61,157 bases of DNA from Propionibacterium sp. (GTDB lineage: Bacteria; Actinomycetota; Actinomycetes; Propionibacteriales; Propionibacteriaceae), in assembly GCA_022837595.1 (NCBI GenBank), contig JALHFX010000004.1, positions 1 to 61,157 of the forward strand, given 5' to 3'. The number at the start of each line of letters is the position of its first letter. Position 1 is the stretch's first letter. Shown here piece after piece: positions 16,405 through 25,820 of this stretch. Position numbers and translations under genes: made by a program. The notes under the pieces were generated by a model. The model saw nothing but the letters and a program-made list of their open reading frames with translations, was not told the DNA's origin and made no database searches.

Positions 16405-17189
16405 TGGATCGCCGAATTCCGCTGGCCAGCGTACCGAATATGCGAGATCTTGGCGGGCTGCCCGTCAGCGGAGGAACGGTTCGTAGACGAGAGGTATACC
16501 GCTCGACGATGCTCGCGAATCTGAGCAAAGACGATCTGCCGTCATTCGAAGATCTCGGCGTCGCGGTCGTCGTCGATCTCCGCACCGAGAGCGAACGAAC
16601 CTCACAGCCCGATCAGTTGCCGCCCGATATCAAACTGGTCGACCTTGATGTCTTAGCTGACAATACGTTGGCTGCTGCAGCCAACATCGGCCAGCTGGTC
16701 AAGGATCCGGAATCCATCATCGGCATCTTGGACAGTGGGCAGGCCGAAACCCTGATGGCAGAAACCTACCGCAGCCTGGTCACCCTTCCCTCCGCGCTCA
16801 CGGCCTACCGAAGCTTCTTTGAGGTGCTCGCCGACCCCGAGCGTAGCGGGGCCGCGCTCTTCCACTGCACCACGGGCAAGGACCGCACAGGATGGGCAGC
16901 CGCGTCCTTACTGTTGCTTCTAGGTGCGGACGAGCAGACCGCCCTCGACGACTACATGGAGACCAACACCGACTTGCTTCCCGCGCTGCAGCCGCTATTC
17001 GATATGGCTAGCAAGAACGGCATCGATCCCGACATGCTCGAGCCGGTTCTGGGGGTACGCGAGAGCTATCTGAATGCCGCCCTCGATGAGGTCGCATCCA
17101 AATACGGGACGATGGAGGGCTACTTCACCACCGCCCTCAAGCTCAGTGATTCGACGCTCGACGCTCTGCGCAGTCGGTTCGTCGCGTAG
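16404..17189 (+). CDS. Tyrosine/dual-specificity protein phosphatase, PtpB-like
   Basis: A 261-residue enzyme with the Cys-x5-Arg phosphatase loop in FHCTTGKDRTGWAAA (near residue 155). The N-terminal NMRDLGGLPVSGG and EVYRST motifs are those of the PtpB/IphP family. It should hydrolyse phosphotyrosine or, in some relatives, phosphoinositides and phosphoserine. No signal peptide is visible, so it is probably cytoplasmic unless exported by another route. The mRNA appears leaderless. It sits just right of tRNA-Lys, where the conserved chromosome seems to resume. Confidence 0.88.
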   Translation: MDRRIPLASVPNMRDLGGLPVSGGTVRRREVYRSTMLANLSKDDLPSFEDLGVAVVVDLRTESERTSQPDQLPPDIKLVDLDVLADNTLAAAANIGQLVKDPESIIGILDSGQAETLMAETYRSLVTLPSALTAYRSFFEVLADPERSGAALFHCTTGKDRTGWAAASLLLLLGADEQTALDDYMETNTDLLPALQPLFDMASKNGIDPDMLEPVLGVRESYLNAALDEVASKYGTMEGYFTTALKLSDSTLDALRSRFVA

Positions 17190-17257
17190 GCACACGGGCG
17201 CCCCGCCTAGTCATCGTGAGCCGACGCGGCCAGAGCCGTTACAACTCTGGCCGCCGT

Positions 17258-17983
17258 TCACAGCGCAGCAACCCCATGGACGAGTGTGGCTGCGCCGCCA
17301 CCCAATGCCACGATGACCACCAGGATTCGGGCCAGATCCTCAGACATGCGCCCTGCCAAAGCTCCACCCGCCACGAGCCCTGCCACAAGCCCCGCAACCC
17401 CGACCACCCAGCTCCTCGCGTCCAGCTGCGGCCACCCACGCGCGACAAGCGTGAACACCGACAAACACAAGAAGAAGACCTGCAGCGTCGCCACGAATGG
17501 ACGCTGCGGCCAGTTGATCGAAAGCTTGTAGAGCACCATCGCCGGCCCACCGACGCCCGCAATCGCGTTCATGAAACCCGCGAGCCAACCGGCTGCAGCC
17601 GCCCCGCCACGACCGGTGAAAACCCTTGCTCGATCGGAAACCACCGTCGCGAGCACAGCACCCACCACCAGCACCCCGGCGAAAACTTCCAGCAGCGGTC
17701 CCGCGACCAGGCCTGCGACCCACGCACCCAACCACACTCCGACCAGCGCCGATACCAGCAGCCACGGCAGCTTCACCCATTCGACATCTCGGTAGACGCG
17801 CACGAGGATGAGCGCCGCCGTGACGATCCCGAGCACCTGGAGCAGCGGTACCGCCGTCGAAGGTCCCAGCACAACCAGCAATGGGCTGGAGACCAGAGCC
17901 AGTCCGAAACCAGTGACGCGCTGAGCCATCGCAGCCAGCGCCAGCGTCACAGCCATCAGACCAAGCGTGACCGCAGACACCAC
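17258..17983 (-). CDS. TSUP (TauE/SafE) family permease
   Basis: A 241-residue membrane protein with about eight hydrophobic helices and the duplicated TSUP pattern: QRVTGFGLALVSSPLLVVLG near the start and GWLAGFMNAIAGVGGPAMVL in the second half. The family moves sulfite, organosulfonates or other small anions across the membrane. Its start overlaps the end of the MBL hydrolase gene by 28 bp, so the two are co-transcribed. The anion is not predictable. Confidence 0.85.
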   Translation of the reverse strand: MVSAVTLGLMAVTLALAAMAQRVTGFGLALVSSPLLVVLGPSTAVPLLQVLGIVTAALILVRVYRDVEWVKLPWLLVSALVGVWLGAWVAGLVAGPLLEVFAGVLVVGAVLATVVSDRARVFTGRGGAAAAGWLAGFMNAIAGVGGPAMVLYKLSINWPQRPFVATLQVFFLCLSVFTLVARGWPQLDARSWVVGVAGLVAGLVAGGALAGRMSEDLARILVVIVALGGGAATLVHGVAAL

Positions 17984-18837
17984 TTCGTCATCGCCTCATG
18001 CTCAACGAGCATCCATTCACGTCCCGGCCCTTCAAGCCTGGCATCATCGGGAACACGGCCTGCCGCCATGGCTTGCAAATACTCTTGATCACGCTCGAAA
18101 CGCTCGGAGATCTCCCCCGCCCCGCGGGCCACACCACCATGTCCGGGAACGAGCAGTTCGGACGAGGCAGCCAACCAGGCAAGCTTACTGAGCCCATCCC
18201 AGTAATCATCAAGAGGGTTCTTTCCGGTCAGGTCGAGCAACGGCACCTCATCGTCCGAGCACATGTCGCCCGCGATCAGCACACCATCACCTGGCACCCG
18301 CAGACCCAGGTGACCGGGCGCATGCCCTTGATGGACGACGAACTCAACCTCTGGTCCATCCCAATCGAGTCGCCACAGTTCTTCCCCACCACCGAGCACC
18401 CCGGCACCAGCGGCCGGTTCATCGGTGCCTTCATTAGCTGAGCCCGACTGGCTACGCACTGCCCGCTCGCTCACAGGCGTCACCTGACCGAGTAACGAAA
18501 ACTCGCAATCGTCCACCTCGGCAGCGGCTTCTGCGCGGAGAGCTACCAACTGCTCAGGGTAGGAGGCGATCTCGCACGCTTGCGTAGATGCCAGTCTGGG
18601 TGCAGCGCCGAGATCGGTGGCCCAGAGCAGATGATCCCAATGCGGGTGAGTGGAGATCGCCACCGCGCAACCACCGAACCGCCCGCTCAACTGCGCAGCA
18701 AGTGCTGCGAGCTCGTCACCGTGCACTCCGGGGTCGATCACGAGAGCACCGCTCGGCCCCGCGACGACAACGGTATTCGTCCGGCAGAAGCGACTAGTCG
18801 TGACCCAGCAGTGCTCGCTGATCTGTTCCATCAACAC
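17956..18837 (-). CDS. Metallo-beta-lactamase-fold hydrolase
   Basis: The 293-residue protein shows the MBL metal motif as STHPHWDHLLW near residue 60, the downstream HQGHAPGHLGLRVPG histidine and VLIAGDMCSDDEVPLLD carrying the bridging aspartate. A third conserved histidine lies in LLVPGHGG. The substrate is unknown; such enzymes often act on thioesters, lactones or persulfides. It overlaps the TSUP permease gene. That could suggest a sulfur role, but the link is weak. Confidence 0.85.
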   Translation of the reverse strand: MLMEQISEHCWVTTSRFCRTNTVVVAGPSGALVIDPGVHGDELAALAAQLSGRFGGCAVAISTHPHWDHLLWATDLGAAPRLASTQACEIASYPEQLVALRAEAAAEVDDCEFSLLGQVTPVSERAVRSQSGSANEGTDEPAAGAGVLGGGEELWRLDWDGPEVEFVVHQGHAPGHLGLRVPGDGVLIAGDMCSDDEVPLLDLTGKNPLDDYWDGLSKLAWLAASSELLVPGHGGVARGAGEISERFERDQEYLQAMAAGRVPDDARLEGPGREWMLVEHEAMTKWCLRSRLV

Positions 18838-18843
18838 AGCATC

Positions 18844-19650
18844 TCAGGCGGGAAAGAGTTCGTCCAAGACGTCGGCGACCCCACTCTCACGGCTCGGGGC
18901 CGTGACTCGGTCGACGATCTGCAATAGTTCGGGGACCCCGTCGGCCACAGCCACCGAGTACCCGGCCACCTCCATCATCGAAACATCGTTGAAGTTATCA
19001 CCAAACGCGACCACTTCGCCCACCGGAACACCAATCGCCTCGCACAACCCACGCAGCGCATTGCCCTTATTGACATTCTTGGCAGTGAACTCCATCAGGA
19101 ACCCGGCCGAGAGCATCACCTCGGCCTCATCAGCGAATTCCTCTTGTAACCTGCGGCTGAGCGGGGTGAGAAGTTCGTTCTCGCCACCGATCAGCAGCTT
19201 GGCCGGCACGAAATCCAACGACTCGAAATCGGACACGTGAACACGTTCATACTCGTTCGAGTCCGCCTCGAACCGCACCGCGAAATGATCAGGCTGATCG
19301 GTGAATACCCGGCTTCCACTATGCGTCATCACTGCCGCACCTGCCTCCATGCAGACCCGGGCTGCGCGGGCAGCCAGATCGTTGCTCAGCTGATGCGAGA
19401 AGAGAACCTCATCGTCCCAGGCCTGTATCGCCAACGCACCGTTGAACCCCAGCAGGTAGAGGCCATCAAGATCGATCGCATTGCGCCGCAACTGCACACG
19501 CAGACCCTCGGAACCGCGTCCGCTGGCAATTGCCATCACCACCCCATCTGCCCGGATACGATCGAGCGCGGCCTTCGTGCGCTCGGGGATCGTCTCACCG
19601 AGCGGCACCAAAGTGTCGTCCCAATCACTGACAACCATCGAGTAGCGCAA
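18844..19650 (-). CDS. HAD-superfamily (Cof-type) sugar phosphatase
   Basis: This 268-residue protein has HAD motif I as VVSDWDDTLVPLG, motif II in MAIASGRG and motifs III/IV in NKGNALRGL and FGDNFNDVSMMEVAG. A C2-type cap lies between them. It probably dephosphorylates sugar or nucleotide phosphates in the cytosol. The TTG at 19650 has AAGGAGA at ideal distance, while the in-frame ATG at 19638 is too far, so TTG is preferred. The gene ends 6 bp before the MBL gene starts and is divergent from ugp. Confidence 0.87.
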   Translation of the reverse strand: MRYSMVVSDWDDTLVPLGETIPERTKAALDRIRADGVVMAIASGRGSEGLRVQLRRNAIDLDGLYLLGFNGALAIQAWDDEVLFSHQLSNDLAARAARVCMEAGAAVMTHSGSRVFTDQPDHFAVRFEADSNEYERVHVSDFESLDFVPAKLLIGGENELLTPLSRRLQEEFADEAEVMLSAGFLMEFTAKNVNKGNALRGLCEAIGVPVGEVVAFGDNFNDVSMMEVAGYSVAVADGVPELLQIVDRVTAPSRESGVADVLDELFPA

Positions 19651-19808
19651 GTCTTTGATCTCCTTCTCCCTCTATAAATCCTGTTACCCCTCCATCGTCC
19701 CAGATTCTGTCAACCGGAACCTCTAAACTCTTGGGTGTGAACGGGCTCGCTCACGCAAGAGCCTAGGCAGGCGACCCCGCAAACTCGACCTCACGAAGGA
19801 GTGCAGTC

Positions 19809-21179
19809 ATGACAGATCCGGCCCTCGAAGCCGCGGTAGCAAAACTCACCGCCGACGGCGCAGCACCTTCAGTGATTGCGTCTTTCGTCGATCGTTTCAA
19901 TCGACTGGCAAGTGGCGAGACCGGTTACGTACACGAGGCTGATCTTGAACCACTGACCGACCCACCACTGCTGGCTGACCAGCAGCTCGACGCGGCCGCA
20001 ACACAGGCACTAGCGCAAACGGCAGTTGTTCGTCTCAACGGCGGCCTCGGCACCTCGATGGGTTTGGCCGGCCCCAAGTGCTTGATTCCAGTGCGTGACG
20101 GACTCACCTTCCTTGACATCGTGGTTCGCCAGATCCTCGCTCTGCGGGCCGAACATGATGTGCGCCTGCCCCTGCTGCTGATGAACAGCTACAACACTTC
20201 TGCGGCCTCACTTGAGGCACTCGCCGCCTACCCACAACTTGCGGTAGGCGATCTACCGCTGGAGTTCGTGCAGAGCCGCGAGCCGAAACTGCTCGCAGAT
20301 TCCCTCGAACCGGCAGCCTGGCCCGCAAACCCCGACCTCGAATGGTGCCCACCGGGCCACGGCGATTTCTATCCGTCGCTGTTCGCCAGCGGGCTGATCG
20401 GCAAGCTGCTGGACGAAGGCTTCCGCTACCTGTTCGTCGCGAATATCGATAATCTCGGAGCGATTCCCGATCCTCGACTGGCAGGCTGGTTCGCAGCCAG
20501 CGGCGCACCCTACGCCGCTGAAGTCACCGAGCGCACAGACATGGACCGCAAGGGTGGCCACCTCGCGCACCGCATCTCCGATGGACGCCTGGTATTGCGC
20601 GATACCGCCCAGGTGAGCCCCGACGAGATGGACGACTTCATCGACATCATCAAGCACCCGTGGACGCACACCAACAACCTCTGGCTCGATCTGCAACAGG
20701 TCATGAGTGTGTTGGAAGCGAATGAGGGCACCCTCTCGTTGCCGTTGATCATCAACAAGAAGACCGTCGATCCGGCCGACGCCACCTCACCCGCGGTCAT
20801 CCAACTGGAAGGTGCCATCGGCGCTGCCGTGGAGGTCTTCGACGGTGCCCGGGCGGTCGGTGTGCCGCGCAGTCGCTTCCTGCCGGTCAAGGCCACCGCC
20901 GACCTGCTGATACTGCGCAGCGATATCTACGAGTTCACCGATGACGCCCGCCTCGTCGGCCCCATGATCAGCCCGGTGGTGCGTCTCGATGCCGACTACT
21001 ACAAACTGATCGACGACTTCGAAGCCCGCTTCCCCGCCGGGCCCCCATCGCTTCGCGAAGCCACATCACTACGGGTCACCGGTGATTTCACCTTTGGTAA
21101 AGACGTGGTCGTGCGCGGCGATGCAGTCTTGGCCACGCAGGCACCCCAGCAGATTCCTGATGGGACGATCATCGGCTGA
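19809..21179 (+). CDS. ugp: UTP-glucose-1-phosphate uridylyltransferase, eukaryote-like type
   Basis: A 456-residue enzyme of the UDPGP type found in eukaryotes and some actinobacteria, unlike the short bacterial GalU. The nucleotide-binding loop is VVRLNGGLGTSMGLAGPKC (residues about 75-93). Further motifs are LLMNSYNTSA, FQ-like EFVQSREPKL and GHGDFYPSLFASG, followed by NIDNLGAIPDP. It makes UDP-glucose from UTP and glucose-1-phosphate for cell-wall and storage polymers. AAGGAG precedes the ATG. Confidence 0.93.
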   Translation: MTDPALEAAVAKLTADGAAPSVIASFVDRFNRLASGETGYVHEADLEPLTDPPLLADQQLDAAATQALAQTAVVRLNGGLGTSMGLAGPKCLIPVRDGLTFLDIVVRQILALRAEHDVRLPLLLMNSYNTSAASLEALAAYPQLAVGDLPLEFVQSREPKLLADSLEPAAWPANPDLEWCPPGHGDFYPSLFASGLIGKLLDEGFRYLFVANIDNLGAIPDPRLAGWFAASGAPYAAEVTERTDMDRKGGHLAHRISDGRLVLRDTAQVSPDEMDDFIDIIKHPWTHTNNLWLDLQQVMSVLEANEGTLSLPLIINKKTVDPADATSPAVIQLEGAIGAAVEVFDGARAVGVPRSRFLPVKATADLLILRSDIYEFTDDARLVGPMISPVVRLDADYYKLIDDFEARFPAGPPSLREATSLRVTGDFTFGKDVVVRGDAVLATQAPQQIPDGTIIG

Positions 21180-21186
21180 ACCCGAG

Positions 21187-21220
21187 GCCGGCTCCCACGA
21201 GACCATTTGCGGGAGCCGGC
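21187..21220 (+). terminator. Hairpin after ugp
   Basis: GCCGGCTCCC pairs with GGGAGCCGGC across a 14-base loop, directly after the ugp stop. The U-tract is poor. Confidence 0.6.
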
Positions 21221-21235
21221 GGTTTCGTCGCTGAG

Positions 21236-21264
21236 TTGACATGTCAATGAGTTCCCCGTATCTT
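21236..21264 (+). promoter_or_regulatory. Promoter of the first beta-glucoside operon, with palindromic -35
   Basis: TTGACA (21236) and TATCTT (21259) are 17 bp apart. The -35 lies inside the perfect palindrome TTGACATGTCAA (21236-21247), a possible repressor site. Confidence 0.65.
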
Positions 21265-21292
21265 CGTATTCGAAGAAGATAAATCTTCACCA

Positions 21293-21317
21293 GGGTTGTT
21301 ACCTTCGGGGCAAGACC
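21293..21317 (+). promoter_or_regulatory. Ribonucleic antiterminator (RAT) of the first bgl operon
   Basis: The sequence GGTTGTTACC ... GGGGCAAGACC matches the BglG/LicT RNA target. Its 3' end overlaps the left arm of the terminator that follows. Binding of the LicT-type protein encoded downstream would prevent the terminator from forming when beta-glucosides are transported. Confidence 0.88.
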
Positions 21318-21367
21318 TGAGACGCTACCGCGCTCCTATTGCGCGGTGACGCTCTCAGGTCTTTTTT
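21312..21367 (+). terminator. Leader terminator controlled by RAT
   Basis: AAGACCTGAGA pairs with TCTCAGGTCTT, with an inner stem ACCGCGC/GCGCGGT, followed by seven T. It lies 30 bp before the PTS gene. Confidence 0.9.
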
Positions 21368-21397
21368 TATGTTCTAAGAGAGTTCGAGGAGGACTCC

Positions 21398-23290
21398 ATG
21401 GCAAAACCTGATTTTCAGCAGGTAGCCGTACAGGTGCTCGACGGGGTCGGCGGCAAAGAGAACGTCGCCAACGCCGCACATTGCGTTACCCGGCTGCGGC
21501 TGAAGCTCAAAGACACCAGCAAGGCAAATACGGCGAAGATCGAACGCATCAACGGCGTTCTGTCTGTCGTCGAGGCCGGCGGGCAGTACCAGGTAGTTAT
21601 TGGGGATGACGTGCCGGTGGTCTACGAGCATTTCATGAAAGCAGCCGGAATCTCGGGCACCGGCGAAGTCGCTGATGAGGATGCTCCCAAGGGGAACCTG
21701 CTCAGCCAGTTCATCGAGCTGATCTCCAGCATCTTCCTACCGATCCTTTGGCCGCTGGCAGGCATCGCGCTGCTGAAAGCCTTCTTGTCGATGGCAGCCC
21801 AGTTCGCCTGGCTAAACACCGAGGGCAGCACTTACATTATTTTGGGAGCGGCCTCCGACGGGCTCTTTTACTTCCTGCCGTTGTTCTTGGCAATAACCTC
21901 CGCGAAACGGTTCAAGGCCAACCAGTTCACTTCGATGGCCATCGCTGGCGCCTTGGTCTATCCGACAATCGTCGCGCTCAACAGTGGTGTAGAGCCGGTA
22001 TCGTTCTTCGGGATCCCGGTCGTGATGATGAACTACACCTCATCGGTCATCCCAATCATCTTCGCGGTATGGATCCAAGGTCACCTCGAAAGGGTGATCA
22101 GCAAGCCTCTGCCTGCGATGATTCGCAACTTCACTGTTCCGCTGATCAGTGTGCTCGTCATGGTGCCACTGACCCTCATGGTCGTCGGTCCGATCACCGC
22201 GTTGGCGGCAACCGGCATTTCCACGGGCGTCCAGTTCCTCTTCATTCATGCGCCCTGGGCAGCCGGAGCTGTAGTGGGCGGCTTGTGGCAGGTCCTCGTG
22301 ATCTTCGGTCTGCACTGGGGCCTCGTGCCGGTCATGCTGAACGAAGTCGCCACCCAGGGTTACTCGCTGCTCCTCGGCCCGATTCCCGCGGCAGTCCTGG
22401 CACAGGCTGCAAGCGCGATCGCGGTCGCGATCCGCACGAAATCGATGAGCCGCCGCGAGATCGCGGTGCCTGGCGCTGTCTCGGGTATTCTCGCCGGTGT
22501 CACAGAACCGATCATCTACGGTGTCAACCTGCCGATGCGTCTGCCGTTCTACTTTGGTCTGGCCGGCGGTGCAGTCGGCGGCATGATCGCTGCAATCGGC
22601 GGTTCCGCTGCCAGTGTCTTCGTCATTCCTTCCATGCTGTCGCTGCCTGCCTATCTGGGCAACGGAAACTTCGCTATGCAACTCATTGGCGTCGCGGTTG
22701 CCATAGCCATTGCGTTCATACTCACGCTGATGTTCGGGGTGACCAAGAACAACGACACTGCCGACGAGGAGATTGAGCTTGAAGAGGCCACCACTGGTGA
22801 GGTGTCCTCGGCCAGCGCTCCTGTCCTGACCGGCGTGACCAGCGCCGTCGTCAGCCCGGTTGCCGGCAAGCTCATCGCTTTGGCTGATGTACCGGACAAG
22901 GTCTTCGCATCCGGAGTGCTCGGTGCCGGCGTGGGCGTAGTGCCTTCGGACGGGCATTTTGTTTCGCCGATCTCGGGCACGGTTGTCACGGTCTTCCCGA
23001 CCGGACACGCCTACGGCATCCGGTCTGAAAGCGGCGTCGAAGTACTCGTCCACATCGGTATCGATACTGTCTCGATGAAGGGCGAAGGTTTCACCTCTGC
23101 GGTGACCAAAGGTCAGCATGTTGAGGCCGGGGATACCCTGGCCGATGTCGATCTGGACAAGATCGCGGCCGCCGGCTTCGATCCCACGACCATCATGGTC
23201 ATCACCAACACCAAGGCACTCGGCACCATCACGCCCGAGCCTGCCGGTGAGGTCGTCGCTGGCGATGTCACGCTGAGGGTAGAGGCCTAA
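21398..23290 (+). CDS. bglF: Beta-glucoside PTS permease EIIBCA
   Basis: A 630-residue single-chain permease in the order EIIB-EIIC-EIIA. EIIB has its phosphocysteine at Cys29 in NAAHCVTRLRLKL. EIIC (about 100-460) has roughly ten membrane segments and GVTEPIIYGVNLPM. EIIA near 490-625 has the phosphohistidine in VEVLVHIGIDTV. It phosphorylates an aryl-beta-glucoside or cellobiose-like sugar as it enters. The adjacent glucosidases and LicT support this substrate class. Control is by the RAT/terminator leader. Confidence 0.93.
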   Translation: MAKPDFQQVAVQVLDGVGGKENVANAAHCVTRLRLKLKDTSKANTAKIERINGVLSVVEAGGQYQVVIGDDVPVVYEHFMKAAGISGTGEVADEDAPKGNLLSQFIELISSIFLPILWPLAGIALLKAFLSMAAQFAWLNTEGSTYIILGAASDGLFYFLPLFLAITSAKRFKANQFTSMAIAGALVYPTIVALNSGVEPVSFFGIPVVMMNYTSSVIPIIFAVWIQGHLERVISKPLPAMIRNFTVPLISVLVMVPLTLMVVGPITALAATGISTGVQFLFIHAPWAAGAVVGGLWQVLVIFGLHWGLVPVMLNEVATQGYSLLLGPIPAAVLAQAASAIAVAIRTKSMSRREIAVPGAVSGILAGVTEPIIYGVNLPMRLPFYFGLAGGAVGGMIAAIGGSAASVFVIPSMLSLPAYLGNGNFAMQLIGVAVAIAIAFILTLMFGVTKNNDTADEEIELEEATTGEVSSASAPVLTGVTSAVVSPVAGKLIALADVPDKVFASGVLGAGVGVVPSDGHFVSPISGTVVTVFPTGHAYGIRSESGVEVLVHIGIDTVSMKGEGFTSAVTKGQHVEAGDTLADVDLDKIAAAGFDPTTIMVITNTKALGTITPEPAGEVVAGDVTLRVEA

Positions 23291-23294
23291 GTCG

Positions 23295-23411
23295 ATGAGG
23301 TACCGCGAACTATCGGCTTTCCCGGACGACTTTCTGTGGGGCGGGTCCACTTCCGCCTATCAAGTGGAAGGCGCCCGGGATGCCGATGGCAAGCGCCCCT
23401 CGCTGATCTGA
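23295..23411 (+). pseudogene. N-terminal remnant of a GH1 6-phospho-beta-glucosidase
   Basis: An ATG five bases after the permease stop opens 38 codons, reading FPDDFLWGGSTSAYQVEGA then DADGKRPSL before a TGA. This is unmistakably the first strand of a family 1 glycosidase. The rest of about 440 residues is gone, and licT begins 129 bp later. The intact glucosidase of this operon lies after licT. The relic shows that the ancestral order was permease, glucosidase, licT, as in the second operon. Confidence 0.85.
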
Positions 23412-23539
23412 CCTGAACCTCATCGTCAGTGGACGCCCGCCGGGCACGGCGGACGTCCACTAGCCTGGAAGAGGAGGCGCGACGACAAGACCAGCGATCG
23501 TTTCTCGACGCACTCCGACTCACTACAAGGGAACATGGC

Positions 23540-24376
23540 ATGGAGATCCTCAAAGTGCTCAACAACAACGTCGTGCTCGCCTCCGATTCCGCTGGTTCTC
23601 AAGTCATCCTCACCGGGCGCGGCCTCGGCTTTCAGAAATCAGCGGGACAGCACGTCGACCAAAACAAGATCGTCCAGGTCTTCAGGCCTTCGACTCGTGA
23701 GGAATACATAACTCTGCGCGACTTCCTGGTCGATCTACCACCCGAATACATCGATCTCGCCAAGATGATCGTGAAGGCCGCCGAGGACGAGTGGCAGACC
23801 ACATTCCAGCAAGCTCTGATTGTGGCGCTGGCCGATCACCTGGTCTTCGCCGTCAAACGAGCGCAGACCGGTAACGTCACCCCACATCCCTTGAGGGGCG
23901 AGGTTTCTCACCTCTTTCCCAACGAATACCGGATGGCGCAACGCGCGATCACGATGGTCCGAGAAACCGGCGGACTACAGATCAGCGATGAGGATAGCGT
24001 CGCGCTCACACTGCATTTCGTGAATGCGATGGCATTCGCCACCAATGACCTCTCGAAGACCTTCGCGATGACCGAGATCTTGTCTCAGGTGTTCGAGGTT
24101 CTCGAAACGGCCTACGACCGCAGTTTTCCCACCGACGATGTCAACTCCGCCCGTTTCATCACGCACCTACGCTACTTTTTCTCGCGCGCCGCTAGTGGAC
24201 AGCAACTCCGGACGCAAGCGTCCGCGTTCAACGACAGCGTCCGTGATTCATTCCCAGAAGCCTCCCAGGCAGCACAAAAGGTGCGTGCCGTCTTGGAGAT
24301 GCGGCTCGGTACGTCGCTCACTGACGACGAGGCCACCTACTTGATCTTGCACATTGCCCGGCTCGCCGCAGAATAA
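23540..24376 (+). CDS. licT: LicT/BglG-family transcription antiterminator
   Basis: A 278-residue regulator. Residues 1-57 are the RNA-binding CAT domain (MEILKVLNNNVVLASD, LTGRGLGFQK). PRD1 (about 65-170) has its histidine in ALADHLVFAVKR. PRD2 (about 175-278) has ALTLHFVNAMAF and ATYLILHIARL. PTS-driven phosphorylation of PRD histidines should switch its binding to the RAT at 21293. The frame opens at 23429, but the ATG at 23540 matches the family N-terminus. Confidence 0.93.
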   Translation: MEILKVLNNNVVLASDSAGSQVILTGRGLGFQKSAGQHVDQNKIVQVFRPSTREEYITLRDFLVDLPPEYIDLAKMIVKAAEDEWQTTFQQALIVALADHLVFAVKRAQTGNVTPHPLRGEVSHLFPNEYRMAQRAITMVRETGGLQISDEDSVALTLHFVNAMAFATNDLSKTFAMTEILSQVFEVLETAYDRSFPTDDVNSARFITHLRYFFSRAASGQQLRTQASAFNDSVRDSFPEASQAAQKVRAVLEMRLGTSLTDDEATYLILHIARLAAE

Positions 24377-24389
24377 GAAAGGAACCAAA

Positions 24390-25814
24390 ATGACCCAGAC
24401 CGACCTGACCGGCCACCCGTTCCCCGAAGGATTCCTGTGGGGCGGTGCAACTGCCGCCAACCAATTTGAAGGAGCCTGGAATATCGACGGAAAGGGCCCG
24501 TCAATCCAAGACGTGCTGCCGAACGGCGGCATGTCCGCGCCCACCGAGGATCCGACACCCGACAATCTGAAGCTCGAGGGTATCGATTTCTATCACCGCT
24601 ATGCCGACGATATTGCGCTATTCGCCGAAATGGGATTCAAGGTTTTCCGCTTCTCGATCGGCTGGAGCCGGATCTTCCCGAACGGCGACGAGCTCGAGCC
24701 CAACGAGGCGGGCCTCGCTTTCTACGACCGCGTGCTGGACGAATGCGAGAAGCACGGCATCGAGCCACTGGTCACGATCTCGCATTACGAAACCCCACTG
24801 CACCTGGCCAAGGCTTACGACGGCTGGACGAATCGCGCCTTGATCGGCTTCTATGAGCGCTACGCTCGCGTCCTGTTCGAACGTTTCGGTAGCCGAGTCA
24901 AGTATTGGCTGACCTTCAACGAGATCAACTCGGTGCTACACGTGCCGTTGATGTCGGGCGGTATCTGGACGCCCAAGGAGCAGCTGAGCCAAACGCAGCT
25001 CTACCAGGCGATCCACAACGAGCTGGTGGCCTCGGCCGCCGCGACCAAGATCGCTCGCGAAGTAGCACCGGACGTGAAGGTCGGCTGCATGATCTTGGCC
25101 ATGCCCACCTACCCGTTAACCCCTGATCCGGATGATGTGTGGGCAGCGCGGCTGGTCGAGCATGACAATTACGCCTTTGGGGACGTGCATGTGCGTGGCT
25201 CGTACCCCGGCTATTACCTGCGCAAGCTGCGCGAGCTCGGAATCGAACTCGAAATCACCGACGCCGATCGGGAGATCCTGAAGAACACCGTTGATTTCGT
25301 CTCGTTCAGCTACTACATGAGCATCTGCGAAACGGCCGACCCGAACAAACGTGTGGTTGGTCAGGGCAACATTCTCGGTGGGGTGAAAAATCCGACCCTT
25401 CCGGTCTCTGAATGGGGTTGGGCCATCGATCCAGTGGGCCTTCGCATCGTGCTCAACGATTACTGGGAGCGGTGGCAGCTGCCACTGTTCATCGTGGAGA
25501 ACGGGCTTGGGGCCGCCGACCAGCTGATCGAAATCGACGGAGTCAAGACCGTGGACGACAGCTATCGCACCGCCTACTTGCGCGACCATCTTGTGCAGGT
25601 GCGGGAGGCGATCGAGGACGGCGTCAACCTACTCGGCTACACCTGGTGGGGCCCGATCGACCTCGTCAGTGCCTCGACTGCGGAGCTGTCGAAGCGGTAC
25701 GGCTTCATCTATGTCGACCGCAATGATGACGGCACCGGGACGCTCGAGCGTTACCGTAAGAAGTCGTTCTACGACTACCAGGAGATCATCGCGAGCAACG
25801 GCGCCAGCTTGTAA
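24390..25814 (+). CDS. bglA: 6-phospho-beta-glucosidase, GH1
   Basis: A 474-residue family 1 glycosidase. The N-terminus is FPEGFLWGGATAANQFEG, the acid/base glutamate lies in LTFNEINS (about residue 178) and the nucleophile in FIVENGLGA (about 371). The SASTAELSKRYGFIYVD end is typical of phospho-glucosidases. It splits the phosphorylated beta-glucoside delivered by the permease into glucose-6-phosphate and an aglycone or glucose. The ATG at 24390 follows AAAGGAA. A large hairpin comes directly after the stop. Confidence 0.93.
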   Translation: MTQTDLTGHPFPEGFLWGGATAANQFEGAWNIDGKGPSIQDVLPNGGMSAPTEDPTPDNLKLEGIDFYHRYADDIALFAEMGFKVFRFSIGWSRIFPNGDELEPNEAGLAFYDRVLDECEKHGIEPLVTISHYETPLHLAKAYDGWTNRALIGFYERYARVLFERFGSRVKYWLTFNEINSVLHVPLMSGGIWTPKEQLSQTQLYQAIHNELVASAAATKIAREVAPDVKVGCMILAMPTYPLTPDPDDVWAARLVEHDNYAFGDVHVRGSYPGYYLRKLRELGIELEITDADREILKNTVDFVSFSYYMSICETADPNKRVVGQGNILGGVKNPTLPVSEWGWAIDPVGLRIVLNDYWERWQLPLFIVENGLGAADQLIEIDGVKTVDDSYRTAYLRDHLVQVREAIEDGVNLLGYTWWGPIDLVSASTAELSKRYGFIYVDRNDDGTGTLERYRKKSFYDYQEIIASNGASL

Positions 25815-25820
25815 ATAGAT

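Noticed and set aside
17216..18088. 290-residue plus-strand open frame
   Set aside because: It is antisense to the TSUP and MBL genes, with a low-complexity Arg/His/Gln composition.
22040..23350. 436-residue minus-strand open frame
   Set aside because: It is antisense to the PTS permease gene and is Asp/Arg/His-rich without domains.
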